64,000 nucleotides of DNA from Pyronema omphalodes (taxonomy: Eukaryota; Ascomycota; Pezizomycetes; Pezizales; Pyronemataceae), in NCBI GenBank assembly GCA_024516155.1, contig JAJJXM010000026.1:434001-498000 (forward strand), given 5' to 3'. The position numbers and the translations under genes were made by a program. Below, one piece after another: positions 32,453 through 44,688 of this stretch. Positions within the stretch are counted from its first letter, which is position 1. Every line of letters starts with the position of its first letter. The notes under the pieces were generated by a model. The model was not told the origin of the DNA. It did no database searches and worked only from the letters and a program-made list of their open reading frames with translations.

Positions 32453-35400
32453 TCGACTAAACCCTCGACTTAGCCCACTTAACTTCCATGCGGGGTCCAT
32501 AAAAATGAAAATGCTCTTCCGACTTTATAATCTACGATGGCTTTGCTGAGTCAAGAAAACTCCGCTTTTTGTCTACAACACCAACCAGGGCTGCTACCCG
32601 AAACTATTTATGATCTGATCATTACTAAATTTCCGTAAACATGAATCAACGTACCCATACCCTACCCTACCAGCCGCGCTTGACGAACCTTTACCGCTAC
32701 CAATCCAATGGCCGCTGTAAACTCCGTGATGAGAATTATTGACTGTGTATCACTGGCGATCACTCGTGTGCATAGTACTGGATGTTGTAGTACCAGGTCT
32801 TATATGCGGTATCATCTACCCGAAAAAAAGAGATGGGAGTGATTATGAGAGGGTTGATGCTTGATGATTGAAGGGTTGGGTTGTTGAATGGGGATTTGGT
32901 ATGAGAGATTGGTTTGGGGTGCGGAATTGGGGATTTGTTTGGGGATTTGTTTGGGGTTTGCTTTTATGGTGCAGGCTGAGGAGACGTGGGTTGTTGTTTA
33001 TCTAGGTAATGAAATAGTTGTGGTGTCTTGTTTGTTCTTGGGGTTTCTTGTGGTTTCTTGTGGTTTCTTGTGGTGGTGTTTCTTGCTGTGTTAGGCGGAT
33101 ATTTATAGTCACTGATTGTCATGCGATTATCACGCTATTGTTTGCCGTCGCTGTTTTTATTGTTTTGAGGAAACCGGTATATTTCTCTCTATCTGCAACA
33201 GAAATCAAGTTGTAACTACCATCCCCATTTTATTCATTGGATCATGCCTGCATATGTGAATAAATAATCATTGTTCGGTGTTTCCAGTGAGTCAAGCCTG
33301 CTGCCTGTCTAGTTTATAGCTGATGATCACAGAGCGAGAAATATTATACGATAACTTACAGTATGGAGTATCCACTGCCTCTGATTTTCATAAAGCCAGA
33401 ATTCTCCGTAGCACTAGGGATATTTCTTCAGTGCCTTTTACCTGTAGCAGTGACGCAATTTTTGTTGGATGTAGATGAGAACCAGGTAGAAAACCGTAAC
33501 GTGGTGCTGGGCAAGAGACTGGAACAGGGAACTCGCTCTGGAGAGGAGTTGAGACGGGACGAGTGATCGACGATGATACACTCCTAGGCAGGACGGGGAA
33601 GATGAGACAAGGAGTCGACGACTTCTGTATTAGACTGTGAGAGTAGAATACAAGACGTTGAGTGAGGAACTACTCTATTCGGCGGCATCTTCTCCTTTAA
33701 ATACAAAGTTCCTCCACTAAATTTCTCCGATTTCCTTCAGACATAACCCCCGTGCTTCTCCCCGATTCCCCATGCATCTTTCCATCCCTCTCAGCCCGAC
33801 CTTCTCCCCGAGATATCCCTCACTTCCTCCGCTCATCTCCCCGACCCGTTTATTCCTCCAATCTAGTTTCTCTTCCGTTCCTCGAGTCCATCCATCCATC
33901 CATCCATCCATTCTCCCTTTCCTTCCTTCCGTCCCGTTCCCTACCAACACAGCGCAATCGAATCCCTACCCGCTACTACTATCTTCCTCCTCTTCCCTTT
34001 ATTCTCTTATTTTCCTGGGTCTCCCTCTCTTCCTAGGGACGATCCGTGACAAAAACCATCCGTATTTCGTACCTTAGCGTATCTTTTTCCAGTGCATTCT
34101 AGTGATTTTCGAGGCTCCTTACTCATTCGGGAGTATTTATCTATCATAGTAATTCTTCTTTTTTGCCGAAAACACTCCTCTAGCTTCATTGCTCATGACA
34201 GGAATGAACTTCCTTATCTCGCTACGCTGTAGACTCTGCACCCCCGTTGCCATTCACATATTCACAGATACATATTCTCACCCCGATGCCTACTGCATTT
34301 CCCCACCACAATTCTACAATTTCCCGAAAATCCTTATATTTCTCCCTATCCTCTACTGAAAAAAATACAATATCTATTATCCACCACCATCCACCATATC
34401 ATGACCCAAATCTTCTTCATCCCTGGGATCCCTTTTGTTCTTGCCCATTCCCACTTACAGAAAGCCAGAAGCCATCCCATTGGCCATTAAGATAGCATTC
34501 CCAGTATCTTTTCTGCTTTGGACCTCCACTGCTAAAGTTTCCTTGATTTTCACTTCCTTCTTCTTCTTCTTCTTTTTATCGGCATCTTTCACCTTCGCTG
34601 CCGCACCCTTCTTTTTGTTCCCTTTTCTGCATAATCTCATCTTCCAACTATCTTTCCCGGGAATATTTTGACAGTTTTTGTCAGCCGAGGAAATAGTATG
34701 TTCACTTATCGTGGTGTTGGGTGACATATTGATGCGGTATGGGTTGTGAAGAGAGTGGTGTATCATAAGTTTTGTGAAAGATAGAAGATGATATTGCGTA
34801 TTGTTGTGATATTGCGTGTTGTTGATAGTGTGAATTGTAATGGTTTAATAGCAGGATGATAGGGAAGGATCCGTGATTAATATAAGGAGAGCGAATCAAA
34901 TGGAAGAGATTCAAAATAATGGCTTTCATGGATTGGGGGTAGGTTCAGAGTGGCACAGAAGGGTTATTCTAACACGGGAATGTATGTAGCTTTAAGTTGG
35001 TTCAAGATTGATTAGGTCTATTATGGAAAAGACAATTCTGGGTTATAGTGAGGTGCAATAATATCCTTTTTGGAGTCATCAAGATGCTATCCCCCCCTTT
35101 TCGGATTCATTGCTAACATGGAATATAATCGAGTATATTCTTTTTTCCATTGAAATAGTTTTTTTTTTGTTAGAATAACTGTTTCTTTTTAATATCTATA
35201 CCAGGTCGTACATATAATGACAAATATCTCCAACCATCCAAGATCAACACTGGGATCAGATCATACCACTCTTCGATTGAAACCTTATAAACCCTTTCTA
35301 GTGCTGTAGTGGAACGCTTTTAAAACATTTTCTCATGGCCACATGCATATGTGTATTGTACAACCACAGCTCAGTACTCCAATGGGACAGGTTGATTTGA

Positions 35401-36029
35401 TTTGAATTTCTTGAATTTTTCCAACCTTAAGATTGTGACGTATTCTAGTGGGACAGGTCTATATTGTCGGCGTGTAGCTAATCATTACATAGCTAGAGAT
35501 ACATATGACGATTTGCTGAATAAGTATCTAAGTTCAGCAACCATAGAAAGAGCCTGGAATAGTGTGAATTTCGAGAGCCGTCATCGCTAGGTAGTGGCTT
35601 CTTGTTTTTTATTCATTACCGCCGCGATCGGTTGTGACAAGGGGTAAATTACCCTGAGCCCTAACAAGGGAGTGGCTTGGCTTGTGCCGTGCATTATGCG
35701 ACAGAACAGGGGCAGCGAAATTCTGTGGCATAAGTTTGAGGATTGCGAACATAAAAACATGGAAACACGCGGTTTTGAGATAAGCACATCAACTGAGATT
35801 TGAGTCAAAATTTGCTGCTTTCGAAGCAGTTGTGCGTAAATAGAGTAATCATTGAGTAGTATAATATCAGCCTCCTAAGTTTTTTTTTACTCGTTATCCT
35901 TTTCCTTTTGGATTTGCTTCTACACAAGCTTTTTGTTTACATCTCTCCACTCGGGGTGTAATCCTCTCCATCACACATCAGCTCCTACCCCCCACCTCCC
36001 CCCACCTTCATCCACGGGTCAATTCCCCT
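31892..36029. other. Intergenic gap with simple repeats
   Basis: No supported gene in about 4.1 kb. Contents: T-rich tracts after the RhoGAP gene, a run of four ACAGAAG units near 32417-32450, GTTTGGGG and TCTTGTGGTT repeats near 32930-33080, a CCAT run at 33890-33912, and a 56-bp LINE relic at 35393-35448. Long frames such as that near 33772-34077 are low-complexity artefacts. Confidence 0.5.
35393..35448 (-). mobile_element. 56-bp LINE 3'-end relic with 10-bp duplication
   Basis: On the plus strand it reads TTGATTTGATTTG, then TTCTTGAATTTTTCC, then AACCTTAAGATTGTGACGTA. This matches the start of the larger relic at 52393 (GATTTG repeats, TTCTTGAACG, CAACCTTAAGGTTATGACGTA) and the 3' end of the intact LINE. 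It is bounded exactly by TGGGACAGGT at 35383-35392 and 35449-35458. A severely 5'-truncated insertion on the minus strand explains all of this. Confidence 0.75.
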
Positions 36030-37937
36030 CTACTTCCTATTTCTCTGTTCATTCACCCACTCAATCTCCTCCTCAGTGGGTTGGTTCTCCTCCTTGGTCA
36101 TATCGAATTTACTAATATCAACCCAATCATCCCTCATCTGGCGTTCCAATCCAGTGAACTCGCCATTATTCTCAAGCCACCCATTAATCGTCGCCCTAGC
36201 GCTTCTGATACAATCATGGACACCTACTCCAGCATACGTGGGTCCAGCAACAGCAATCCTTCCATGGAAATTCCTCTTCAAGCTCTTGTGAACCGTTGCC
36301 ATCTTATATTCATGTCCCATATGATATTGCGGAATACAGTTCTTGTTAACTGCACAGTAGCTCGCAACAGGAATTTCGTGGATTCCAAGGTGCATGCGTA
36401 ATGTGTCTCGTGCCATCAGGGTAAGTTCGATGTCATTGGGGTATTTGCTGGGGTGGATGTGGGACCACCAATGACCACCCATCATCACTGTGAGCTTAGT
36501 TCCGCTTTCTCCTTCTGCCAGGGAGTCGAAGATGACACCGAGAGCACGGTGGGGGTTGGCTTCTTCAGGGACGGATTTAGGCAGCAAGTAACCAAAGCCC
36601 TTGGGTACGAGATTGGGGGTTTTGTAGAAGAGGTTAACGACGACGACGTTGGTAGCTTCGACGTCACCCAACTCATGAGTTTGTGCGTGTTTCGGTAGCA
36701 TGGAGTTGGTGACAGGTCCTAATAAGGTCGAGAGGACGTGGGAATACGAATGGTTGTCGATGGCGAGAGGGTATTCGCTATCCTTCCAGTTGTACACCAG
36801 TTTCTCTACCGGGTCGTTCAGTCTGATCTCTACCATTGGGCTCCTCATGAGGTCCTCCACTAATGCATTGCTCAAAGTCTCGATACCGTCTTTGAAGGTA
36901 AATACCGATGCATTTTGCATTGCCTTAATCAATTCCGCATTTTCGTCCACCTGCTGCATCTCGAACCGCAACGCTGTATCCTCAAAAGGTTGCTCTTTGT
37001 TGTTCTTCAGCAGGCCTTTTGTGATCGATCCATATTTTCCTTCTAGACGCCATTGTTTCGGTAAGAGGGAGCGAGCAGAAAGTTTATCGATATCCCCAGC
37101 GTAAATGCCGTGAAAGACTGAGGAGACCAGGTTATCGGCTACGTTATCGTTCAGACGACGGGCAATGAAGGAACCAACGCTCTCGTCGATGGCTTCTTTG
37201 GGGCGCTGTTCGCGAGTGTGTTCTGCAAGAACACCAGGGACGAGACCCTTTAGGACAGGATTGGTGAGGACACCAAATAACATTCCAGTGACGCTGTTGG
37301 GGACTTTGTTGAGCTTGTTATTGAGGTAGATGAAGCGGTTTTTGGCTGAAGGGTCTTCTTTGTGGACGATGTTGAGCTGGTCTTCGAGTTGTAACTGGCG
37401 AATCTATCATTTCAGTTAGCACCCGTTCATAAACACCTATAGGACCGGCAGAACTGGAAGCAATTGAAGTAACTGAAATAATTTAGAGTGCATACCATGT
37501 CCAGCGTCACCATTGCCGCCACCGAGTTAGCTCTCAGTGTCCTCGGGCCCGTCTCAAACACAACACTTCCACCATCATATTTGACCCGTTTTGTCCTCAG
37601 CCAACCTCCCAATCTATTACTCGACTCGTAAAGCGTAATCGGCACATCTGGCGCAAGTCTACTCAAGTACCAAGCCGCCGAAAGTCCGGTTATACCACCA
37701 CCTGTAATTGAAATGGTTAGTATGGCGAGAAATGACTCGCACGGAGGAGTGAAATGAACCGAGAATAGCGACTGACTTGATGTTTTTGGGGGTGCCTAGG
37801 TCGGTGTGGGAAGCTGGGAGGCTGTTCGTGTTGCGGGATTGGATTATCTGGTATACTGGTCTGGCAATAGCGATACGTCCGAGGGGACGACGCGCGAGTG
37901 TGGAAAGCATCTTGTCAACAGTGTCGTTTGTCGACAA
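36030..37937 (-). CDS. HEM14: Protoporphyrinogen oxidase (mitochondrial)
   Basis: Exons on the minus strand are 37937-37760, 37701-37496 and 37403-36030, giving 585 residues (576 if the ATG at 37910 is used). Introns are 58 bp (GTTCAT...CAG) and 92 bp (GTATGC...TAG). It oxidises protoporphyrinogen IX to protoporphyrin IX on the inner mitochondrial membrane, the step before ferrochelatase. The FAD-binding dinucleotide fold VAILGGGITGLSAAWYL is created by the first splice; LYESSNRLGGWLRT and FETGPRTLR follow, both typical of the family. The C-terminal VAGPTYAGVGVHDCIRSA is the second FAD contact region. The N-terminus MLSTLARRPLGRIAIARP looks like a presequence, so 37910 may be the functional start. 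It lies head to head with ISD11. Confidence 0.94.
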
Positions 37938-38135
37938 TTGTTGAAGAGGTAGTAATTGTCGGATCCCAAAGTTTCCGAAAGGTCTCGTGTCGCGCAGGCC
38001 GCAGAGAGCAGAGATCGCTAGTTACTCACGTTGGTGTAACGACGTCAGAAGTCTCGGCGCCGGTTAATTCACCCTAAAGAACTCCGGGGCGACATCGCAC
38101 GCTTTACGCCTCCTCCGACACGAACAAACACAAAT
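37938..38135. promoter_or_regulatory. Shared divergent promoter of HEM14 and ISD11
   Basis: Only 198 bp separate the two start codons, which face away from each other, so both core promoters and 5' leaders must lie here. The stretch is more GC-rich than the surrounding intergenic DNA and has no clear TATA box. Co-regulation is inferred from the geometry and from the mitochondrial iron theme of both products. Confidence 0.7.
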
Positions 38136-38816
38136 ATGGCCGACACAGCAACTTCCGCGCGGACCTTGGTCAGTATGTCCAGTTCCCCTGTCCCATTACC
38201 CTTTCTTATCCTCTCATCGGAACCGCGGTATAAAATTGCGCGACCTATGGCTAACTTGAAAGCAGTACCGTAGCCTCCTCCGCTTCTCTAACCGCTTCGC
38301 CGCATACAACTTCCGTGAATACGCAAAGCGCAGAACACGCGATGCATTCAGAGAGCACCAGAAAGTCACCGACGTCGAGCGCATCAAGGAGCTTTTGGCC
38401 AAGGGGCAGAAGGACTTGAGAATGTTGCAGGTGCGTTGAGTCGAGTCTTCCCCGCCGCTCGATATTGCTTCGCTACTCTCCCGGCTATGACTGCAATGGT
38501 ACACCCGAGCAAATCCTGCGAAGCGATAGACGCCGAGGTACCGGGGGTGCCACGAAACAGCCGGGGCAGAGTAAGCTGCGAGGGTGGGACAGAGCTACAG
38601 CAGGGACGGGTGCTGACACCATAACAGAGACAAACCATGGTTTCCCAATTTTTCCAGAACGACCGGTTGGTAGTTGAGGGAGGAAAGAGCGGAAGACAGA
38701 CTGGTAACAAGGGCGACATCACCAGAACCAAGACCACTGGGTATGCCCTACTACTTATCTACCAAGCTCTGAAGACCCGAAGAATCAAGCTAACTAATGA
38801 CAATAGTTGGGACTAA
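38136..38816 (+). CDS. ISD11: LYR-motif protein of the Fe-S cluster assembly complex
   Basis: Exons 38136-38168, 38266-38430, 38628-38740 and 38807-38816 encode 106 residues; introns are 97, 197 and 66 bp. The first splice creates the defining Leu-Tyr-Arg of [14 protein letters not shown], and the last exon supplies only the end of KTTGWD. Isd11 binds and stabilises the mitochondrial cysteine desulfurase Nfs1, which supplies sulfur for Fe-S clusters. The helical middle ([17 protein letters not shown]) and the conserved [13 protein letters not shown] match the family. The very short first and last exons would be easy to miss in automatic prediction. It is transcribed divergently from HEM14. 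Confidence 0.92.
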
Positions 38817-39847
38817 GCGATTCAATCCGCGATTAGAGTGCAACTCATTGGATACCCAAAAGCGAAAAGAGAAATGAATAAACAGGGGGAAGATTACTTG
38901 TTACGATACAGAAAGTGGAAATTTATGAAACCACTATGTATATTATTAAAGAATGTACATTTGTCAAGATCACTAGGCGTCTATAAGGACTGTTCAATCG
39001 CATGAGTCTGAGAATTGTAACTGCCAAATTTTATAATCGAGGTTGTGTGGAACAGGCATGTGGGGCTTCAGTAACTCCTCGTAAGAATCAAGCAATTACG
39101 TATGTCCAAGACCATCGAGCGGCATAGGAGCAGTAATTTCGTAAGTTCAAAAATCTGGACAGGGAAGCCAACTGTGACATAGTGAAGTCCAACTCGGATG
39201 AACTGATTTTCTGCAGCCTGCTTACAAATCGACCATTCCGAGTCATGACTTCGCACTCAATCACGAAAAATCACCATGCAAACTACATGACTGCCGTTAG
39301 TAATCAAAATCGAATCTCGATAAATTTTATGCAGCAAATCAACTTCATTATTACAGTAGCTAAATAACTACACCAATCCTCGGCTTATTACTAAGGGATT
39401 TACCGTAATATACACCAACCTACAAATCCCCACCATACTCCCATGAAATCACCTCCACAACCTCAACCAGCGAACAGCGAACAGCGAACAGCAAATGGCA
39501 CACAGTCTGGTTACCACGTATGATTATCGCCAAATTGCAAACCACAAAAAAACCAGAATTTAAATCTAATCAATGATTAAAACCCGTCCGCGTCACCCGT
39601 CTACTAGGCATCATATCATGTAAAAACCCTACCATCTTCGAGTGATATTACATGATCCCACAGTACAAAAACCCTGTAAGATCTGATACACGATAATGAA
39701 TGAAGCTACCAGACTACCTGGGAGGTTCGGGGGGTCTATGAGAAGCCTGAGGGGGCAAATCAGGTCTGATGATATCTAGTATAGATAAGGAGGGCAACCA
39801 TCATACTACTCCAGTCTTCAGCTGGCACTCTTCGCTTGTAGCTCATC

Positions 39848-39879
<32 letters not shown>

Positions 39880-40701
39880 ACCAGCGATGAGATACATAGA
39901 TACAGTATGAGCAGGAATCCTCCATCACCTCAATACCCCCGTACAAAATCCATGAAACAAACCAAGCTAATGTTTCACGATATATGTCATGCATATGTCA
40001 TGCATATAATTCCCCAACTTGCAGACTTTTTTTTCAAGATTTTCTAGGCTTTCTGGATCCAGACCTTGCTAGCTACTGCTGTAGCAGAGGCGGGGGGGGG
40101 GGGGTTCTAGTTTGTGTTTTCTGCACCTTGTTTGGAAGCGATGTTTCTTGTGGCCTGTGATGTGATTACAGGATATTCTGTAAGGGAAGGTTCATTGATA
40201 TTTGGAAAGTCTGGAAGTGAGTATGGAATACAGGTTACGTATAAGGTACGAGTTACAGTAACTTTGGCTCACTGATACTATAGGGCTGCTTGGGTTTCTG
40301 GGTTGCTGGATTGCTGGGCTCCTGGACAACTGGGTTCTTTAAGTTCTCCAGGTTCTCGCCTCATTTCATCCTCCGATAAGTAGTCTAGTCCTTCACATCA
40401 AGTTTTCGTGCGAATTGCAATGCAGGATGAATCAAGTACATATATAGGAGAACTTTATTTTCGCCACCTGAACTTTCCACTTTTGACTTTTATCGGGGAT
40501 TCGGGGATTCGTTATGTATTTTATTTTCTCGGAACTCCCAGTGCTTCTGTTACTTTATTCGGAAGTTCTTCTGTCATGCAAATAGTTTATTTATTCATTA
40601 GCAATTCAAATTTCCATTCAAATTTCTTTATCATACCGTTCAATAGAAACAATTTCCCAAAAATCCCATGGAAAAATGTATCTTGCCCATCACGCAGAAG
40701 T

Positions 40702-40715
40702 GGGGGGGGGGGGGG
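40702..40715. repeat. G14 run
   Basis: Fourteen consecutive G bases in non-coding DNA; similar runs are at 40092-40104, 44670-44688 (C) and elsewhere. Confidence 0.9.
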
Positions 40716-43700
40716 TAAAATTTTCACCAAACTCCATCCCAAAAGAAAACTTCCAGCACCGAAAAAACATTTCCCATGCACCTATGTTCCTATATTCCTG
40801 AACCGTGATGCATGTGCGAAAAGCGTGCGAAAAGCGTGTGAAAGCATTCGTTCCCATAGCATGTAAGGATAGATGGTCCCCCACCCTTGTCCAAAACTCC
40901 AAGAACCATGGTTAGTTCCTCCTGAAGCTTGACCCTGGTGATTTTAGCATCATTTCATCATTTCATCATGGAGAAATCGGTATGTATGGATTTTCTTCCA
41001 GGTGCATGGGCTAAAAACTGAGTTGGACTGGACTGAGCTGGACTGGGCTGAGCTGAGCTGGACTTCGTTGTTGGTGACATATGGGGGAGGAGGTTAACGT
41101 TATGAGCAAGGCAGAAGCTAGGGGGAAGGGGAAGTTGAATTTTGTATGTGTTTTATGCATATAGGGCTACCTAAGCGAAAGGTGCTCTAAGGCCGTTTGT
41201 TTGGATGTGAAGATACATATGTATCTATGTTCTTTGATGTATGTAAAAGACTTTGGAGGATATCACAAGGCTACGTCCGGCATTTCGCTTGTATATCACT
41301 GCACCGAACTTTTGTGTTCTCATACAACTACAAATACCAAAATAACCGCCTTCTATGAACCGCCAAATATTTCTTAAAATTATGCTTAGAATTTTCTATG
41401 ACAGAGCTCTCAAATCCTCCTCATTTCCCAGGAAACTTCTGGGGTTACGGTCGTGTTTTTGCTGTATGCAAATTTCATAGCGTGCATCCGATCATTGCAC
41501 GCCGCCCGCCGCGGGGTGCGGGGTTAAATATCACATGACATCGCGTTACGTCGCGTTGTTGTTTATTTTGTTTCTATTTACTTTCCGCTGTCTGAGTAGT
41601 TCGTGGTACGTGGTACGTGGTGCGGGGTTACTTTTGTTTATTTATTTACTTTTACTTTCATGTATGTACTTCTGTTTATGTTGCTCGCTTGTGTTGTTTA
41701 TGTTGTTTATTTACATCCCACCCACACCACACCATAACAACCCCGCACCTTCACACCATGATCATCGATGACAACACCACAACCCACAGCCCACAGCGTC
41801 ACCACACCTTACTTCGCGGATACATAGCACTATGTATAGGCACCCCACCAGCACCTCATCACCCCACCGTTGCCAGCGAATCAGAAAATCGCGAATTAGC
41901 CGTAGTTAGTAGCGAATCAGCGAATCAGAAAATCGCAAGTCAAAAACAAAAACAAAAATAAACAAACCGAAATAAATAAATCAATAAATACCCCGACACC
42001 ATCCATAGCAACCATCCATAGCAACCATCCACAGCAACCATCCACAGCAACCATCCATACCTCACAACCACCAACCAACCACAACAACCGACGCAGCACG
42101 CAACAGACATCAGATGCAACGTTACAGACGGTCGGTCGCCCACATGACCTAGCCAGCGGTGCAGCCGGTACGATGCAGTAGTACATACATACATACGTAG
42201 ACGCAGACATAAGACTCATGACCTAAACCCAACACCCCGCTCCCGTAACACTACATACATACCGAGCTCGGAATGTTGTCTGAAGCTTCGCTTGGATTGT
42301 CTGTGATGTGGGCGTACCGGGGATGATACAAATAACAGCAGTGAGAATCAGCCGCCGCTTCGCGTAGCTGCGTAGCATCCAGAAGTGCGGAGATGTATAG
42401 GTGCCGGTCCGTGATGCTGCGTAGGTGCGGAAATGTACAATTGATCTGCAGGGCTCCCGGGATTCTCAGGGCTCCCAGGGTTTTCGGGGCTCCCAGGGTT
42501 TTCGGGTGCCTAGGGTTCCTAGGAATAACCACGTACTCATCTAACTTGTCTCGTTGATATGTATATCTATCATAGATCAGAATATGATGATGCTGTTGAT
42601 GCCTTTTCCTTCATACCTCTTGAATCGGTGCCTCATAACCATAACACCCCGTAACCATAATTATAGCACTCCTCAGTTCCCCGGCATCCCAATCATATCC
42701 AATCAATCCCCTCCGTAACCCCTCCGTAACCCCTCCGTAACCTGTCATCACCCCGTCGGTAACCCATCAGCAGCCATCCACAGTGCATACCTCCATACCC
42801 CGCCCGGTACACATCATCATCACCATCATCATCATCATCGGCCACGCGCCAGGCCGCATATATGTACATACCATCTCCGCTGGTAGCTAGTGATTAGTTC
42901 GTTTATTCGTTAGTTGATTGCCTGCTTAGTTACCTGGTTAGTTATATAGCTCGTTGCGTGGTTAGTGATTAGTTCGTTGGTTCGTTATTTGGTTCGTTAT
43001 TTGGTACGTTATTTGGTTCGTTGATAAGATGTATGGTTACATAGTTGGTTGCCTTGTTGCCTGGTTAATTGGTTCGTTGATTGATTCGTTGATGGTTGCC
43101 TGGTTCGTTATATAGCTCGTTAAGAATGAAGTATTTAAGGTATGTATGTATGATGACGGATAGGATACAGACATGTCTCAGTACAGTCGGATTGTGTTGA
43201 AAAGCAATAAAAGAAAGAAAGAGCGGGAAGGGATAGGGAACGGGGGACGGGAAGAAGGGACGGGAGAGTGAAAATAAGAAGAAGAAAAAAAGGAAGAAAG
43301 GAATATGGAATACGGTGTGTAATGATAGCGAATATAGGATGTAGACTATGATGACGGGGCGTAATGACAGGGCGTACCTATGTATATACTCGTAGAGTCG
43401 TAGCATCTCATACCAACCAGGTTCCAGCGGTTCCCTTACATAGCCAGCTATTCTTTCCGAGTTCGTTTCCCACTTCATCGCTTCATCGCTTCAAGTAACT
43501 GGGCATTAGAATGATCATATAATCCCTTTTTGAGGTTGTCGAAGGTCACGAGAGAAGAGAGTGAGCGCGGACGTGAAAAGTGGAGGTGGAAACATGTGAT
43601 GTTATTGTGAGTGAAGAGCTATCGACTAACGAACAAGCAAGGCTTATAGCCTGCACACAGACTCCACCCTCCATCTAGGCACTACGGCCTTAGGCGCACT

Positions 43701-44669
43701 TGAACAGAGGTAAAGATTGATATACACGCTACCGGCTGTGACTTGGACTATTGTACTGTACGGGTTCTGCTCAGGGGCATAGGTTCTAGGTAACGGGTAA
43801 CGGGTTACCGGTTCTAAACCGGGAATTTGGAATTTGGAAAATTAATTTTTCCCTGGAAATTCAAAGTTTGGCTTTAGTAGCAGAAGTCAATATACTGGTA
43901 AATTTTCTAGCCTCAACTGATATATTCTTAACTTTTTCAACTCCCTGCTTCTTTCATTTAGGAGTTTTTTTTTAAGATAAGTTCAGTGTATTGTATAACA
44001 ACACCCCAGAATCTAAATCTGCCCCAAAGCAGTTTTCCTTAGCAAAAAAAATCCATTATCGCACCAATATCCCGATATTTCAAAATTCAAATTCAAATAC
44101 AAATACAAATACAACTACAACTACAACGACCAACACCCATACCAATAACAAAATTTGATAACCTAGTGTACTAAGTACATTACCTTTCAAATTTTCATAT
44201 CACCCTTCAAAAAAAACCTCATAATGTGATTCATACATCGTACAACATCCTTAGTCCTATCACCAATCGAGAATTCATTACTATGTACTGTAAGATTTAT
44301 ATCCATAATCCACAGTCCACAATCCATAATCCCCACACCGAACCCCGAACCCCGAACCCCGGATCCTAACGGCTTAGAATCGTATACCATATACAGATAA
44401 GTTTTCTGCTATAAGAATCTAGGTGTAACTATATATATATCAATGGTATACAAGTAAACAACTAAAAGCTGATTCAAGAACGACAAAATGCTAGCCGCTA
44501 ATGAAAGACCGATTAACGATTGGTGGAAGATTAATGAAATTATACGTTATAAACGATTGTTTCAGTACACCAGAATACATACATATATACATATATACGG
44601 CTAGCACGATTAAAGGGCGTAAGTTATATATTACTATGATCCAGCCACTACAGAAACAAAAAGAACAAA

Positions 44670-44688
44670 CCCCCCCCCCCCCCCCCCC
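44670..44688. repeat. C19 run
   Basis: Nineteen consecutive C bases in AT-rich non-coding DNA. Confidence 0.9.

Noticed and set aside
33717..34077. Ser/Pro-rich frames on both strands
   Set aside because: They come from C/T-rich simple sequence, including the CCAT run.
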